From the NCBI RefSeq assembly GCF_910596095.1, contig NC_056538.1:13674001-13738000 (forward strand): a stretch of DNA of 64,000 nt, in the 5' to 3' direction. Below, piece by piece: positions 1 to 12,498 of the stretch. Positions within the stretch are counted from its first letter, which is position 1, and each line of letters opens with the position of its first letter. The translations under genes were made by a program, and so were the position numbers. This stretch comes from Thunnus maccoyii. Lineage: Eukaryota > Chordata > Actinopteri > Scombriformes > Scombridae. The notes beneath the pieces were generated by a model. It worked only from the letters and a program-made list of their open reading frames with translations, did no database searches and was not told the origin of the DNA.

Positions 1-195
1 CGGGAGGATGGCGGGCTGGAAACGAGGGGAAGAAAACATCATCACTCGTCTGAGAATAGGTCACAGGACTTTTCATTGTAAGGTCTCTTGAGAAAGACAA
101 CAGGCAAGATATACTGTGACATTATTAAGTTTTTAAAAGAAACTGATTTAACTAAAAAAATCTACAGTTTTTTTTTTTTTTTTTTTAATTTCCTG

Positions 196-292
196 CATAA
201 TCTCTTGTTCCATATTCCAGTCCAGTTGGTGGCGGTAATGTGCCTCTAAGCTGGTTTACCAATCGCCAATAAACACTAAAGAAGCAGAGGGG
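196..292 (+). repeat. short recurrent fish promoter-proximal repeat (uncertain)
   Basis: The motif CCAGTTGGTGGCGGTAATG, then GGTTTACCAATCGCCAATAA, AAACACTAAAGAAGCAG is one I recognise as a recurrent element in fish DNA. Its two GGTGGCGGT/ATCGCCAAT halves are partly complementary. It lies upstream of the mff 5' exon. Function and family are unknown. Confidence 0.45.
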
Positions 293-469
293 GGGCGAAC
301 TTCCCCCTTAAAATTAGTTGGCATTGACAACACAGAGGAGTAAGAGAGGTGGTCCCTCTCTCACATCAACACAGGGAGATGACTGACAGCTACATCATCT
401 GTAACACTTATACTTAACTGCCTCCATACGGAGAATATTTTAGAGGTTTTCATATCCTTCAGAGCATTA

Positions 470-515
470 GCCCGCGGAGAGCCAACGTTAGCTAACCTCA
501 ACAACAAACCAAACG
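470..515 (+). other. mff: probable 5' untranslated exon of mff (end supported, start not)
   Basis: A strong donor (CG|GTAAGA) ends an exon-like stretch at 515, and an acceptor (CACAG) at 1381-1385 lies four bases before the mff ATG. This fits a non-coding first exon followed by an 870-base intron. The start of the exon and the promoter cannot be fixed from the sequence. A perfect 14-base palindrome (GCTAGCGCGCTAGC) lies at 529-542, just inside the intron. Confidence 0.5.
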
Positions 516-1084
516 GTAAGAAACTGCAGCTAGCGCGCTAGCTTGAAATGGCGCTAAGCTAATGTGTTGTTGAGTTAGCAGTGATCTTTATACAGTCTTT
601 GTGTTAAACACAACTGACTTTAGGGTTTTAGTTAACGTTAGACCTCCTTACGGTCACTTGAAACACAAAACTACACTGCTACTAATAACTGTAAATACCG
701 GAAGATGTTAGTTAGGTATTATAGCTGTTGTACCAGCATCATCGTTCATATTAGCATGAACAAGTACAGTCAGGATTGCTGTCCAACTAGTTAATAGTCT
801 GCCTTTTGTCCCTCTACAAAGTCAGGAGACACTGTTACCATCATATGATAGTGTCATGAGTTTTTTCCCATTTCTTACCCTGACTACAGCTCTAAGGTTG
901 CACCAGGTCATTCTCATTATCTCTCAGTATCAGATCTGAGAAGAAAATTTTATGATGCATGTCTGGTAGCTACTTTTAAATAAAGTGTGCCTGGAGATAT
1001 GCAGCATAATAAGGTCAAAAAGAGTGAAAGTGAAACTATTATAATAGGGATCTCTCACAATGGCATGTTCTTGAAAAGTTGGTG

Positions 1085-1350
1085 AAAAATGTTGATCACT
1101 TTTTCACAAAGCGCGATATGACATCCTCAGATATCTTCTTTTATCTCAAACAACATTCCACAACCAAAAGATATTCACTTTACTATCATAGAGGACTAAA
1201 GAAACCAGGAAATATTCACATTTGAGAAGCTAGAATCAGAATTTGGACATTTTTTCCTTAAACTCAAAACGATTAATAGATTATCAAAATAGTTGGCGAT
1301 TTATTTAATAGTTTGCAACTAATTGACTAATCATTGCAGCTGTACTTCTG
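1085..1350 (+). repeat. teleost interspersed repeat, copy A
   Basis: The segment contains AAAGATATTCACTTTACTAT, CACATTTGAGAAGCTAGAA and ACGATTAATAGATTATCAAA. These are landmarks of a non-coding repeat that I recognise as common in spiny-rayed fish genomes. A partial second copy is at 22443-22640. It lies in the 5' untranslated intron of mff. Confidence 0.65.
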
Positions 1351-1389
1351 TGTTATTGACGAGCTGAACAAATAATTTTACACAGTCAA

Positions 1390-4300
1390 ATGAACGGAGC
1401 AGCATTCCCCTCCCCCACGGCAGAGATGGCGGAGATGAACCGTATCCAGTATGAGCTGGAGTACACCGAGGGAATTAGCCAGAGGATGCGCATCCCTGAG
1501 ATGCTCAAAGTGGCTCCTCAAGCCCATGAGGACCCTAGTCTTGGATCACAGGAGCTCCTCCACAGTGTCATAATGCAGGTCCCTGAGAGAATTGTGATAG
1601 CAGGTTGGTATGCCGTAAAATGTTCTGTTCATATTCTGTTTTCTGTGTTGCTCAAAGTCCTTTATGACAAACATCTAATTCTGCGTGTCATTGGTGGCTG
1701 CCAGCTGACTGTAATTTAGCTATTCTGTGGCTTTCTTACAGTCATTGACTGATACAAGATATCCTTCTGTCAGTGGCTCAGGACTTTGTCCAAGCTGCCC
1801 TAGAGGCCCATTTATTGATCAGCATTAGAATCATCTCAATTATTTATTATTTACAATTAAACAAAAATGAAGGTTCACTATACAAAATATGAAAGTTTTC
1901 ATAAGTCATGTTTCACCTTCAGCGATTAAATCACAGTATATTGTTTAAACCTGCAGTGAGGAACTTTTACATATAAATGAACGTTACATTCAAGCGTTTG
2001 CCAAACAAGTTCACACAATGCTGATTGAATTGAATTAAGCCTATCACCGCCAGATAAATCTCTCTGTATTTCAAACTACCCAAGTTTTTAACCTGGTGTC
2101 AGGTTTGACATTCCCGCGCTGGCCAGATGAATGCGCTGGCCTAGCTGGCTAACTCCCGGTTAGCTCTCTGCTAACTTGAATGGGGATAAAATCAATTAAT
2201 CATGCAGCTCTTCTAGACTTTCAAAATGTTATCAGCCCAAATGGATCAAATTCTGAAAGTGAAACGAGTCATTTTGCAGGGGTTGTGTGACACTCAAAAC
2301 AATTAATCCACCATTTTACAGCCACAACACTAGTGACAGACTAGGTTACGGCGGAGCCTATGACGTAAGCGCGTGTCGACAGTGTTTTTGTAATTACTCT
2401 CACTGCCAGAGGGGGGAGACAAAAGTCTCTCACTCCAGCTTTAAATTAAGTGAAGTAGAAATTGCATCAGTCTCTCATATGAAACTACAATTCTCACCTT
2501 CCTTTATCAGGAGACAGTAGTGACCCCCAGTTTACCAGACCCAGAGACCTGGATTTAATCCAGTCAACACCTCTAGAGACCCTGTCACTGAAGACTCCAC
2601 CCAGAGTCCTCACCCTCAGTGAGAGACCCCTAGACTTCATGGAAGAGGAGCAACGGGCAGCTCCAGAAAGTGAGGAGGTGGTAAGTGAAAAAGCAATAAA
2701 TCATGTCATACTAAGGACACTACATAAAATCCACTCATTGAGCAGAATCACTTCCTTACAGGAAACCATAGCCTGAATAAATGAGTTGCCACTATTTCTT
2801 GTAGTTGCGGCCCCAAGGACGATTGCGCCGAGAACGCTCAGCCAGTGAGAACGCAGCTGGTCGTCATAATAGTCAGCTGATGCGCAATGATTCCACGTGA
2901 GTATTGGCGTGGGCGTGCTATTGTTAGTGTGGTACTAGATCCATCTTATCTCCTGTATGCAGTATCATGTTGCATCCTTCTTCTGGTTCTATATTTTCAT
3001 CTTTCCCTTTGTCTCTGTGATAGCTTGCTGTCTGTGGTGACTGGCTTGTTAGCTGTTTTGTTGAAAGAATTTTTTCTGCTTTCAGTATTAATGCAGATTC
3101 CAGCTGTTTTTGTCACTGACACTAATCCATTAACACCATGATTTTAAACTATTAATATAGTCCCTAATCTTGATTTGATCGCAGATACTATTTAATAGCA
3201 GGATGTTTGGAAAAGAAAGGGAAAAAAATAGTTATTTATTATATGACTGCACTTCAAGACCTCCCCCCTCTCTCAACAACACTGTAAGACACAATACAAA
3301 ACACTATAGAGAACCGTTAAAGGGAAGTTGTGATGCAGGCTTTACATTTTTCATACAGAGCTGTTCAGATTTCAAGCATACTAGGATTGGCTTTACTTCT
3401 TAACTGTTTTTTTCACAAATCAAAATTTGAATCATTTGTTCGCCCATGCCTGTAGTCTGCATTTCGTTTTCCATTAGTTTTTTGTTGGGTACATTATATG
3501 TTAGTACATCCCTGTTACTGGATGGCAGGTTCAGTCTCCAGCTGTTGTTGCAACATTGCTTTCATTTACTTTCAATCGATTTGTGATTTTTACAAAGTCA
3601 GAAAAGTTGAGGATAGTTTCGTTTCCTCATTTCTCTCCCTCTCCTCATTCCTTCCCCTCTTTCCTCTTTTGTCTTTTTCCTCTTGTTTTCTCTGAATTGG
3701 CTGCTCTTAATGGTGGGCACTGAGCAGTGCGACCCTGTCCCCTTCATCCACTGTGCACCCTTGCCCCCCTCTCACCGTGGCCGAAGAAGAACACAACGTG
3801 TACAACGCTAGCGGTGTTTTATCTTTCATCCAGTCCACTACACGTCGGGCTTACCAGCAGGTCCTTGAGGTCTTGGATGAGAACCCTCGCAGGTGACCTC
3901 TCAGTCATCCATTTTGCTAGGGCTGTGAAAATAGCACTTCTGCTCTGTACATTGTTCAGAGATTTAGAGCTAGCAGGATATTTTTTACAGGTCAGTGTGT
4001 CAGTTGAAGATGAAGTAAGTCATCTTTTTATAGTTTGAACAACTTTGACTCACTAAAAATTGTTCAGAAGGGACAATACAGACTGCATCAGCTGTCCTAA
4101 CCTTTGGAGAGTCTCACTGAATCTACAGTGCTTTGATTTCTGCACTTCAGTGCCCTGTGTTTAGGGAAAGGGGGGTTTCATGCGGTGTTTCTGAAATGTT
4201 GTTAGGCCTTCAGTGATGTTAGAAGCTTGGGACTGTTCATGTAGGAGGCTCAAGCATTATGTGACCATTTTCCAACTGACTATTTCTAACCTCAGTAACA

Positions 4301-6782
4301 ATATTTATACAGTATTTATTAATCAAAGTAAAATGTAGCCAAGTTTATAAGTTTATCGTGTGTACCTTTCCAGTCTGTGGGTTTGGTCAAGGCATCACTG
4401 CTAGATACATTTCAGCTTTGTAGTAACTACTGAAGAACTGAATGACAGTGTCATGTAGTCCTTTAGTGGTGGTGGGAATTGCCTGACTAATGTAAGTTGT
4501 ACAGGGACTTGCCCAACAATCCAAATTTAGATTTTGCTGAGTTTGTTGGAAGCCAATGATTGAAAATTGTTTTTTTTTTTTTTAGGAAGAACAAAGATGC
4601 AGTGATGCTGTATAAAAAATAGGCTCAGATGAAGTGAATTAGCACTGACCGCATGTTTTTCCTGTGACTTACTCACTAAACCCTGCAGAATAGTGACGCC
4701 AGGGTGCATCCAACTTCACAAATGCCCATGGGTCAGGATAAAGTGTATAACAAACTAAACAATGACAAATTAAACTGATGGAGTGTGCAGAGCATATAAA
4801 TTAATTTCTAAGGTTTTATATCTGAGCATAAAGAACTTTAAAATACCCACATATTTCATCTTACACCTTCCTCATGGTGTCGCAACTGTTAAAACCTTTG
4901 ACTGTTTGTTCTTTTTGAGGAAGGCATGATGTGAAAGCAGACACACTTCAGAAGTTTGATTTGCAAAACCTTCCTCCACATCTGGCAGCTGGAATGTATT
5001 TTTTTGATCTGTTTCGGAAGGAAATTGGATGTTTATAAAAGATAGCATTCGAGGGATATGTCAGTTGCGTGTGCATGTATGCAACAGAGTACCGTGCATG
5101 TATGCAACACAGTACCATGTGTATGTTGTTCTATCTCTCTTATTTTTCCCTTTTCTCAACCCCGTCTTTCCCCACCTCTTTAGCAAACCATCACTGAGAG
5201 GGGGGTCGGCTTCGAGCTCCAACCCCCTGCATGAATCCAGGTAACTTCACCTGGCACTTCAATCTTGATTCTATCCCTCTTTCCTTCTCTTCATCCTTTC
5301 CTACCTCTCATTCTCATTTCAGGCCAAGAAATAGGATTTAGTTTTGGAAAAAAACAAACATTTATATAAACAGAGTGTGATTTGTGAAAAAAATCAGAGG
5401 GGGGATGTTTTTGAAACGTTTTTATTCATGAAAATGAATCAGAACCACATTGAGCCTACATAGACTATGAAGCATATTAAGCTATTGCTTGCAGCTGGTA
5501 CAGTAATATTTTTTGAATAATTATGAACTTTAATAAAACAATTAGAAAATTTGAACTTGACCACTGCATTTGCAGGAATATTTTAATCCATTTTTTAAAT
5601 TTAATTCATCGAGTAGTGTGATATTTTCACTCTCAGTGATGTGATGTCAAGTTCATGTCTTATCCTTTCCTCATCCGGACACGTAGAAGATGTGATCATA
5701 TAAAACAAAACAAAAGGTTAAATGTTAATTTAACATGCCAGAAATACCCAAACGCTCCTTTCAGTATTGTGCATAAAGCCACTCAGCCAGACGTGACAAT
5801 ACACTTAATGTCATTCTTGCAAGCCACTGTTTAACTCAGCTCTATGCACAGCACGCAACAAACTTCCATATTGAATAGAAAATAATCACAACATGCAATA
5901 GCACAACATGCTGTCATCATAAAAATAGATAGGCTACAGTATATCCCTACTTGTCTGACTAAGAAAACTTTGATGACAGAGTTCTGTCTTCTATATGCTT
6001 TCCTGTGGAGTGGTCATCCGTGATGTGTCGCCCCTCTTTTACCCACATCTCTGCAAATCTCCAAGCAGTAATGGAGACAACCTCTGGTCCACTTTCTGCA
6101 TCATCACATAGCCTAGACATGGTGTCATCTCATTGTCAAGTCCATTTCCATTTCTTGCAGTGCTTTGCTTAGATTATTTTTAAATAGCCTATTTTTATTT
6201 TAGATGGCTTATATGGTCTGTGGGTGAAGCAGCATGAATCACTATGAGGGGAATAAATTTTTGTCCCCACTGGGGATAAAAATAACTCAGATGCAGATAA
6301 CAGATGCAGGGATATATAGACCAGAGGGGGGGAAATCCCCACCATCCCCCCCAGCAAATCACACCCTGTGTATATATATGTGTATGTGTGTTAATTATAC
6401 AATCTGTTAATTGCTAAGTGAATTATTTTGTTCTTAAAAATAACTGTTCTCATTTTAAGACTTGCACTATCAACATATGAAGCCACGCTGGACGGGGGAC
6501 CTGATGACATGACTGTGGTTGATGCAGCAACACTCCGGCGTCAGGTCAGTTTTTCACATCCACAGTATCTATTTTGTGGTACGAGACCTGATCTCAGAAC
6601 CATTGTGATTAAAAAAAATTTTTTTTTTCTTTTTTTTTTATTACTTATAGCTCATCAAGCTGAACCGAAGACTCCAACTTTTGGAGGAGGAGAACAAGGA
6701 GCGAGCAAAGCGGGAGATGATCCTGTACTCAGTCACTGTAGCTTTCTGGCTCGTCAACACCTGGGTGTGGTTGCGACGTTAG
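1390..6782 (+). CDS. mff: mitochondrial fission factor (Mff), complete, 7 coding exons
   Basis: Mff is a tail-anchored protein of the outer mitochondrial and peroxisomal membranes that recruits the dynamin GTPase Drp1 to fission sites. Coding exons read as 1390-1603, 2511-2680, 2805-2896, 3728-3892, 5184-5240, 6460-6544 and 6651-6782. They join in frame to 304 residues and all junctions have GT-AG borders. The N-terminus holds the conserved Drp1-binding region (MNRIQYELEYTEGISQRMR). The middle has the TPPRVLTLSERPLDF and VLSFIQSTTRRAYQQVLEVL motifs known from Mff. The last exon encodes a coiled coil (LIKLNRRLQLLEEENKERAK) followed by a single C-terminal membrane anchor ending in two arginines. 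Mff is alternatively spliced in mammals, and the human alternative exon after RNDS was not found here. The ATG at 1390 was chosen; a second ATG 15 codons on (MNRIQYEL) corresponds to a shorter start. Orthology is near certain. Confidence 0.96.
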
Positions 6783-7204
6783 AGCCGGGTCTCTATTTCT
6801 GCCAACGCCATGGCAGGAGAACGTACTATACCTTATTATATGTGTCAAATGATAGCTACCCGCTGCACTCAGTCTGTGTGACGAAGATCCTGACGTGCAC
6901 TAGACCTGTCGCACACGGCTGATTTTTGTGATTTCATTTATTTAATACATACACAGTTTTATTTTTTTACTCTTCTGTTCATTATGTCTGTTCTGTTTTC
7001 TCATGTTTTGTTTTTATTACAAATCCTCTTGCTTGATGCTAAGCATGACTTGTAAATATTTGTTGCTTTGGGAAGAAGTCATTCAGAGATACGGTATAGC
7101 TTAGTTTATCAAAACAGAAAATGGAGCTGCATTGTGGGGGTGTAACTGAAGTTGAAAATTTAATGCAGACAGAGTAATATGTGGAACACAGAACTAGGAA
7201 ATGT

Positions 7205-7210
7205 AATAAA
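7205..7210 (+). terminator. polyadenylation signal AATAAA, candidate 3' end of mff
   Basis: A canonical AATAAA lies about 420 bases after the mff stop codon, before the convergent dnaaf1 gene. The interval 6783-7731 otherwise contains only untranslated and AT-rich sequence; I see no further gene in it. Confidence 0.5.
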
Positions 7211-7731
7211 GTTTAGTAAAACCATACATATGAACTGTTGTCCTATATTTTTATTGATGCATTAAATGAAATACACATATCACCATAAACTTGCTGCTAT
7301 GTGAAGAGGGAACACACTGTATCTTTCACACATTAGCCTAACGCTGTCTGATACTGAACTTTCCTTTTTCAGTTTTTATTTAAACTAGTTATATTTTTAT
7401 TGTTAAAAAATATTTATAATCTAGTTATTAACATTTGTGTTATCCTAATATAAAGGATTTTTCCAAAAGAAAACCTTGACCAGATCAAGTCAACTGACCA
7501 CCAAATAAAGAAAATGGTTATGAACTTCTTAAACACAACTATGCTAGACAATGAACTCAAACTATTGTATTTGTTTTCAACAGCTAAATATTAATTTTTA
7601 AAATGAAAAGCTTTGCCCTGATTGGGCCCTCTATGGTCTGACTTGGCCAGACTTTTGGCCGTCAGCATAAAGTAGTAGCATATTTGAAGCTGTCTCTGGT
7701 GAGAGACTAGGCTAATCTTACAAAACCGCTC

Positions 7732-9701
7732 TCATTCTAGTTCTTCAATCAGGCAACGTGGTGGAGAGGATATTTGGTTTGTTTTGAACTCTCCCGCTGG
7801 TTCAAAAATCAATGGCTCAAGGGTGTCCCCATGCTCTGGATACACCAATGATGAAGAACTGTTAGCAGTTGATTTGTTGCAGCCACTCATGAAGAACAGT
7901 GAATTTTTGTCTGGACCAAAATAAGGGGTGCTCTCGCCCTGATTCCCAGTTGGCTCGTCCTCATCGCTGCCTCCTGATATGACCACTATTTTCGGTTTGA
8001 ACACTTGCTGAGACGAGAACATTGCAGTGAGGTCTTCTGTGTCGACATCATCCAGATCAGGCAGATCATCAATAAGCAGTGAGCGAGGTGGTGGAAGGTG
8101 AATGGTTTCCAGCTGCTCTGCGTCTCCCAGTTCTGTCACCAGTGGCCCAGGAACATGTGCTCTTATGACCTCATCTGCTTCAGGAGGAACTGCGCTGACC
8201 GATGGACGCTGTTTCTTCTCGCGTTTCTCACTCTTTAGCTCCACCATGCTTGCCTGCGCTCTCTCTGCTTCATTGTCCACAAGCTGGATTCTACATGACT
8301 GGTTTTGTTGCTGGTTATCTTCCACTTGCTCTTTCTCTAACACCTCTCCTGCTGTGCTTTCTTCCTGTCTTGCTGTCTGCTCTGGATTCATTGTCTCATT
8401 CTCTTCCCTCACAGATTGCTTTATCTGTTTGTCATCTTCATCTAACCTCTCTCTCTCTGACCCTTCACCCAGCTGCTCTGCTTCTACATGTTCATTGTTT
8501 GGCTTCTGTTCGTCAGGTCCCTGCGTTGTCTGACTCTGTAAGAACTCCTCATGGGCGTCCAGGGTGTCCTGCACAAAAGCTCGGATTTTCTCTCCTTGCA
8601 GTTCCTCACATGGAGTCTCTGGAGTGGTGAAAGCCTCAGCATCTCCTGTAACGAAACATATCAGGCTGTTAAAAGCAGCAAATTCATATCTGTGTGCATG
8701 TGAGTGGAGAGAAGTACAAAACTATGCTCACCTTTCTCCAGTAGTTCTCTTAGGCGCCGTCTCTCCTGGGCTTCCTTTCGAATCATTGCCATGGCATCCA
8801 AGCTGTCCTGGATTTTCCTCCTCTCTCGTGTTTCCCATTGCTCCCTCTCTTTGCGCTCCTCTTCAAGCCCTCCAAGCGCCCACGCCTCTGCACATGCCCT
8901 GTCTTTGGGGAATACAGGGCGATCATCAAGGAAGGTGAGCTGCTTGAGGTGCACAATCATGGTTTTCCTGTAGTTGGGGATTTTTTTCAGCACTTCATTT
9001 CCCATTAGATTTAGGACTCGCAATTCTGGCATGGCCTCAAGTACAGAGAGAATCTCAGGGTCATTTAACAGGTTGTGAGACATATCCAGCACACTGATGG
9101 ACAGACACTGACTCAGGTGCTTTATGTCCTCAACTGTCTCCAGCTTGTTATGGGCAATCTGCAGAGTGCTCAGGTCAGGAAGGCAGGATATATTCTCTAT
9201 GGTGTGTATGTAGTTGTTGGAGACATTCAGGGTGCAGAGCTTTTGCAGAGTTTCAAGGTTTTCCAGCTTGTCTATGAGGTTCTGCTGGAGGAACAAGCAA
9301 CGCAGATCAGTTTGGGCATTCAGGTTCTCAATGCGATTAAGCCCATTGCTTTCCAGCCAAAGACACTTCAGTCCTGTGTACTCCTCTAAGTTCTCAATGG
9401 TGGAGAAACCTTTGAAATGCAGATACAATGTGTCATTCAGGCAAGGTGTTATGTAAAGTTTGTTCTGCTTACAATGGTCCTTCAAAAATTTCTTGGTCAT
9501 TCGTGGCCCTGATTGTTTTCCACTTTTCTCTTGGGGTGGGCTTTGCCGTTTTTCGTCATTTTCTGTGTTTTCTTGAGCTTCTTCCCGTATTATGACATCC
9601 ACGCCACCTTTGGGAGAAGTTCTTTCGGCGTCTCCAACTTCCATTTGAGTTGCTGTCACCTCTTCATCTCCCACTGTTTCACTGAATCCAGCAGAGGACA
9701 T
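7732..9701 (-). CDS. dnaaf1: dynein axonemal assembly factor 1 (LRRC50), complete, 2 coding exons
   Basis: DNAAF1 is a cytoplasmic leucine-rich-repeat protein needed to pre-assemble outer and inner dynein arms of motile cilia; loss causes primary ciliary dyskinesia in people and cystic kidneys in zebrafish. Exon 1 is 9701-8732 and exon 2 is 8645-7732, split by an 86-base GT-AG intron. Together they encode 627 residues. After about 70 low-complexity residues comes the conserved block [19 protein letters not shown], then six SDS22-type LRRs (for example [17 protein letters not shown]) and the LRR cap with [13 protein letters not shown] charged helical stretch ([17 protein letters not shown]) follows. 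The C-terminal third is acidic and poorly conserved. An in-frame ATG nine codons upstream (9728) is possible, but MSSAGF is the more usual-looking start. Nearly the whole LRR domain lies in one exon, whereas the human gene is split into many exons. Confidence 0.95.
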
Positions 9702-9942
9702 GGCCAAAAATGAAAAACAAATTAACAAGTAACGTTAGGAGTAAAAGAAATAACCTATACTTGGTTTGTATATGTTTATGGCAGTTTGTAAGTTGTAGCA
9801 GTCCAGTAAATTTCAGCCAGCAGTTCGCTCCTTTTGCTAACGTTAGTTACCGCTTATGTTTGTTTCCATGGTAACGCTTGTTCCGGATATTGTTTCTTGT
9901 TCCGCGTCGGACCGTTTAAGTTGTTGCACTCAGTGAGTCAAC
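9702..9942. promoter_or_regulatory. compact bidirectional promoter between dnaaf1 and mrpl44
   Basis: Only 241 bases separate the two start codons, which point away from each other. The interval must therefore carry both transcription start regions and both 5' leaders. It contains the X-box-like site at 9862-9875 and a CpG-richer stretch near 9900-9912. No TATA box was identified at a sensible position. Confidence 0.6.
9862..9875. promoter_or_regulatory. X-box-like RFX site in the dnaaf1/mrpl44 divergent promoter
   Basis: The sequence GTTTCCATGGTAAC differs at one position from the RFX X-box consensus GTNRCC-(0-3)-RGYAAC. It lies about 160 bases upstream of the dnaaf1 start codon and 68 bases upstream of the mrpl44 start codon. 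RFX factors activate motile-cilia genes through such sites, so it most likely serves dnaaf1. The match is seen directly; function is inferred. Confidence 0.65.
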
Positions 9943-12498
9943 ATGGCGTCGGGGTACATACTAAATCGTGGTGCGCTAACATTAGGGATTCACTGCCAGC
10001 GTGTTTGCAGGAATATCACGGTCACACAGGTTAGAGAGAAAAAGCGATGGATGAGAGCGTACACATTCCTCATGGCAAAGAAGTTAAAGCTTGAAGGACC
10101 TCCGCCACCGAAGCCACGGTGAGGCTAACGCTAGCTAACACAAGTTTTCTAGAGAGCACCTCAAGGCCATTCATGTTTTTGATATATAAGTCACTGTGTC
10201 TTGTAAGCTTGATATAGAAAACACTGTAGTAACATTACATATACTGTTCACACAGACCTGTTTAGCAGCGTCTGTTGTTACCATTCTCACAGCTTTTTTT
10301 TTTTACACTGAAACAAGGCGAATATCTAGAAATCACCTGCACAGACAGAAGATGTGAGTCTGGTCGCTTCTCTCCCAAATGAGCTTCTCACATCAACATA
10401 CGACGCTGAATTTAGCTTCCGATTCGGGTTTAAGGGGGGAAGTTAATGGAAGCATTAATATTGGTATTTAGCGGCTGATTCTCTGGTTTTTCACCACTTG
10501 TGAAAAAGTGAAAAACTACTATATTTAGACTTGTCAAACCTGGACACGATTACCAAGGAGACTCCAGAGACTCATTAAAACACAGTTGCAGATTTGCGAA
10601 AACTGAAAAAAGGGCGATTCCACTGCTTTTTCCCTATCCAGACCACATTAGACCAGGTCCTAGACTGGTCAAATCTGGACTAGATTATTATTATCATTAT
10701 TATTATTATTGTTGTTGTTGTTATTATTATTAAAATTTGACAAGTAGGCCTATAAATATAGTGGGATTTTTTTGGGGGGTGGGGGGTGAAGGGCAATGAA
10801 ATCGCCCTTTTTTCTGTTTTCATAAGCAAAATAAAGGTTTAAACAGCATTAAGGCTTTTGCTACGATGTCTCATACCTTTTTAAAAAAGAAACGGAGAAT
10901 CAGCTGCTACATATCAATATTTATGTTTCCCTTAACCTTCCCTGTAACCCTGAATTGGAACCTAACTTCAGCGTCTAGTGACAGAAACAAGCCATTGCAT
11001 TTGCCATTGAGTAAAATCTTGAAAATCCAGATCAGTCAGTAGAAACTTTGCTGGCTATTTGTCCAAATGTCTTCTGTACTAATTCATCATAAATAAGAAT
11101 GTCTGTGCATACCCGCTATGGTCACTGCTCAAACACAGATGTACACTTAATGTAAACAATGATTTTCATAAATGCAAAAGCCACAGCTCAGAATTTGTGG
11201 AAGACAACTGAAATGTCCCTTCTGTAAGGTGGTGACCAGGAAATAAGCACAATAAGCACTGAATTAACTCCATGTTTGAATTTATTTCAGCTCTCTACAT
11301 CCTAACTGGGATTACCATGCAGAAGTTCAGGCTTTCAGCACCCGCCTTCACGAGAACTTCTCCCTGCAGCTACTGAAAGCAGCCTTTGTTAACCCCTGTT
11401 ACCTGCAGGCGGAGCAAGAGAGGAGGAAGGCTTTGGGCGTGGACTCTGAGCTCACTGCTCTTGTTTTGGAAGATAATATTCAGCTGAGTGCAAAGGGAGC
11501 AGATTTCACCAAAAGCTTCCTGACTGATTGGTGCAGGGCCAGCTTCCCAAGCCTGCCAAGTGAGGGGGTGCAGAGTATCGTAGGGCACCTCACTAGTTCG
11601 GCAGTTGTGACCAATGTGGCGAGAAACCTTGGCATTGAAGATCTTACCATGAGTGCAGCATTCCCTGTCCCTGATGATGTGCTTCATTCTACATTCATGG
11701 CAGTGATCGGAGCTCTACAGGAGAGCAGTGGAGCAGAGCGAACAGGATTTTTCCTCAGGGTGAGAGTCTTGCTGCACATTTGCACTTGCATTAAAAAAAT
11801 TCTCATGTGTCTGTTTACTTGGCTCTATTGTCTGTACAACCCCCCACCCCCCAAAATGACTTAGTACAATATTTTTCTTCTCACTCACCTCCACCTCCCC
11901 TTCTCCCCCCAGGACTTCCTGGTCTCTCAGCTGATAGGAAAGGACTTGTTTGATATGTGGACAGTGGTTAATCCCATGGGGCTACTAATGGAGGAGCTTT
12001 CTAAGAGGAAAATAGTTCTTCCGGAGCCCCGCCTCATCAGATCTGCTGGGGCCAGCACCGTCCTCCCCCTCTACTTTGTTGGCTTGTACAGGTATGTGTG
12101 CTGTAATGATTGCTGTTATTCAAAGTAAGTATTCTTTTTTCCTAAATGAAGGTATAAATCAGAGCCCATGTGGTCTAATGATTGTGTTACATCATCAACA
12201 ACATTCTCTTTGAGGTTGTAGGGATATGCAAATCATTTGTAATACACTTCATAGTTAACTGCTTATGTGTTATTTGCCTGTTGTATTTATTTTTTGTATC
12301 TTTTCACCTATGTATGGATTCAGCGATAAGAAGCTCCTCGCTCAGGGTCCAGGAGAGACACTTCTTGCAGCAGAGGAAGAGGCAGCTCGCGTGGCCCTGC
12401 GGAAACTTTACGGCTTTTCTGAGAACCATCGACCCTTTGACTTCTCTCCACAGCAGCAGCATGAGCAGCCATTAATTCAATCAGTAAGCAGCAATTAA
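9943..12498 (+). CDS. mrpl44: mitochondrial large ribosomal subunit protein mL44, complete, 4 exons
   Basis: mL44 belongs to the 39S subunit of the mitochondrial ribosome. It carries a degenerate RNase III domain followed by a double-stranded-RNA-binding fold. Exons are 9943-10118, 11291-11759, 11913-12091 and 12324-12498, all GT-AG, joining to 332 residues, the same length I recall for the human protein. Recognisable blocks are [12 protein letters not shown]-like (here [11 protein letters not shown]), the RNase III region around [13 protein letters not shown] and [19 protein letters not shown], then [24 protein letters not shown] and the dsRBD end [20 protein letters not shown]. The N-terminus ([10 protein letters not shown]) is positively charged and fits a mitochondrial targeting peptide. 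Candidate AATAAA signals occur near 12660 and 12839. It is divergent from dnaaf1. Confidence 0.96.
10402..10975. mobile_element. fold-back element (long imperfect inverted repeat) in mrpl44 intron 1
   Basis: The stretch from about 10402 to 10625 is the imperfect reverse complement of about 10785 to 10975. Matching landmarks are GACGCTGAA (10402) with TTCAGCGTC (10967-10975), the CAGCTGATTCTC-type block near 10470 and 10900, and AAAAAAGGGCGATT (10606-10619) with AATCGCCCTTTTTT (10800-10813). The centre holds an ATT/GTT microsatellite. It has no coding capacity, so it is a MITE-like non-autonomous element of unknown superfamily. Confidence 0.7.
10684..10733 (+). repeat. ATT/GTT trinucleotide microsatellite
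   Basis: A run of ATT, GTT and ATT units occupies the loop of the fold-back element in mrpl44 intron 1. Confidence 0.9.

Noticed and set aside
1925-2510. Possible repeat in mff intron 2 (stretch with CTGCAGTGAGGAACTTTTA and CCATTTTACAGCCACAACAC)
   Set aside because: Parts feel familiar from fish repeats, but no ends, copies within the window or coding remnant support a call.
8102-8938. Open frames on the plus strand across dnaaf1
   Set aside because: They are antisense shadows of the conserved dnaaf1 exons and show no family similarity.
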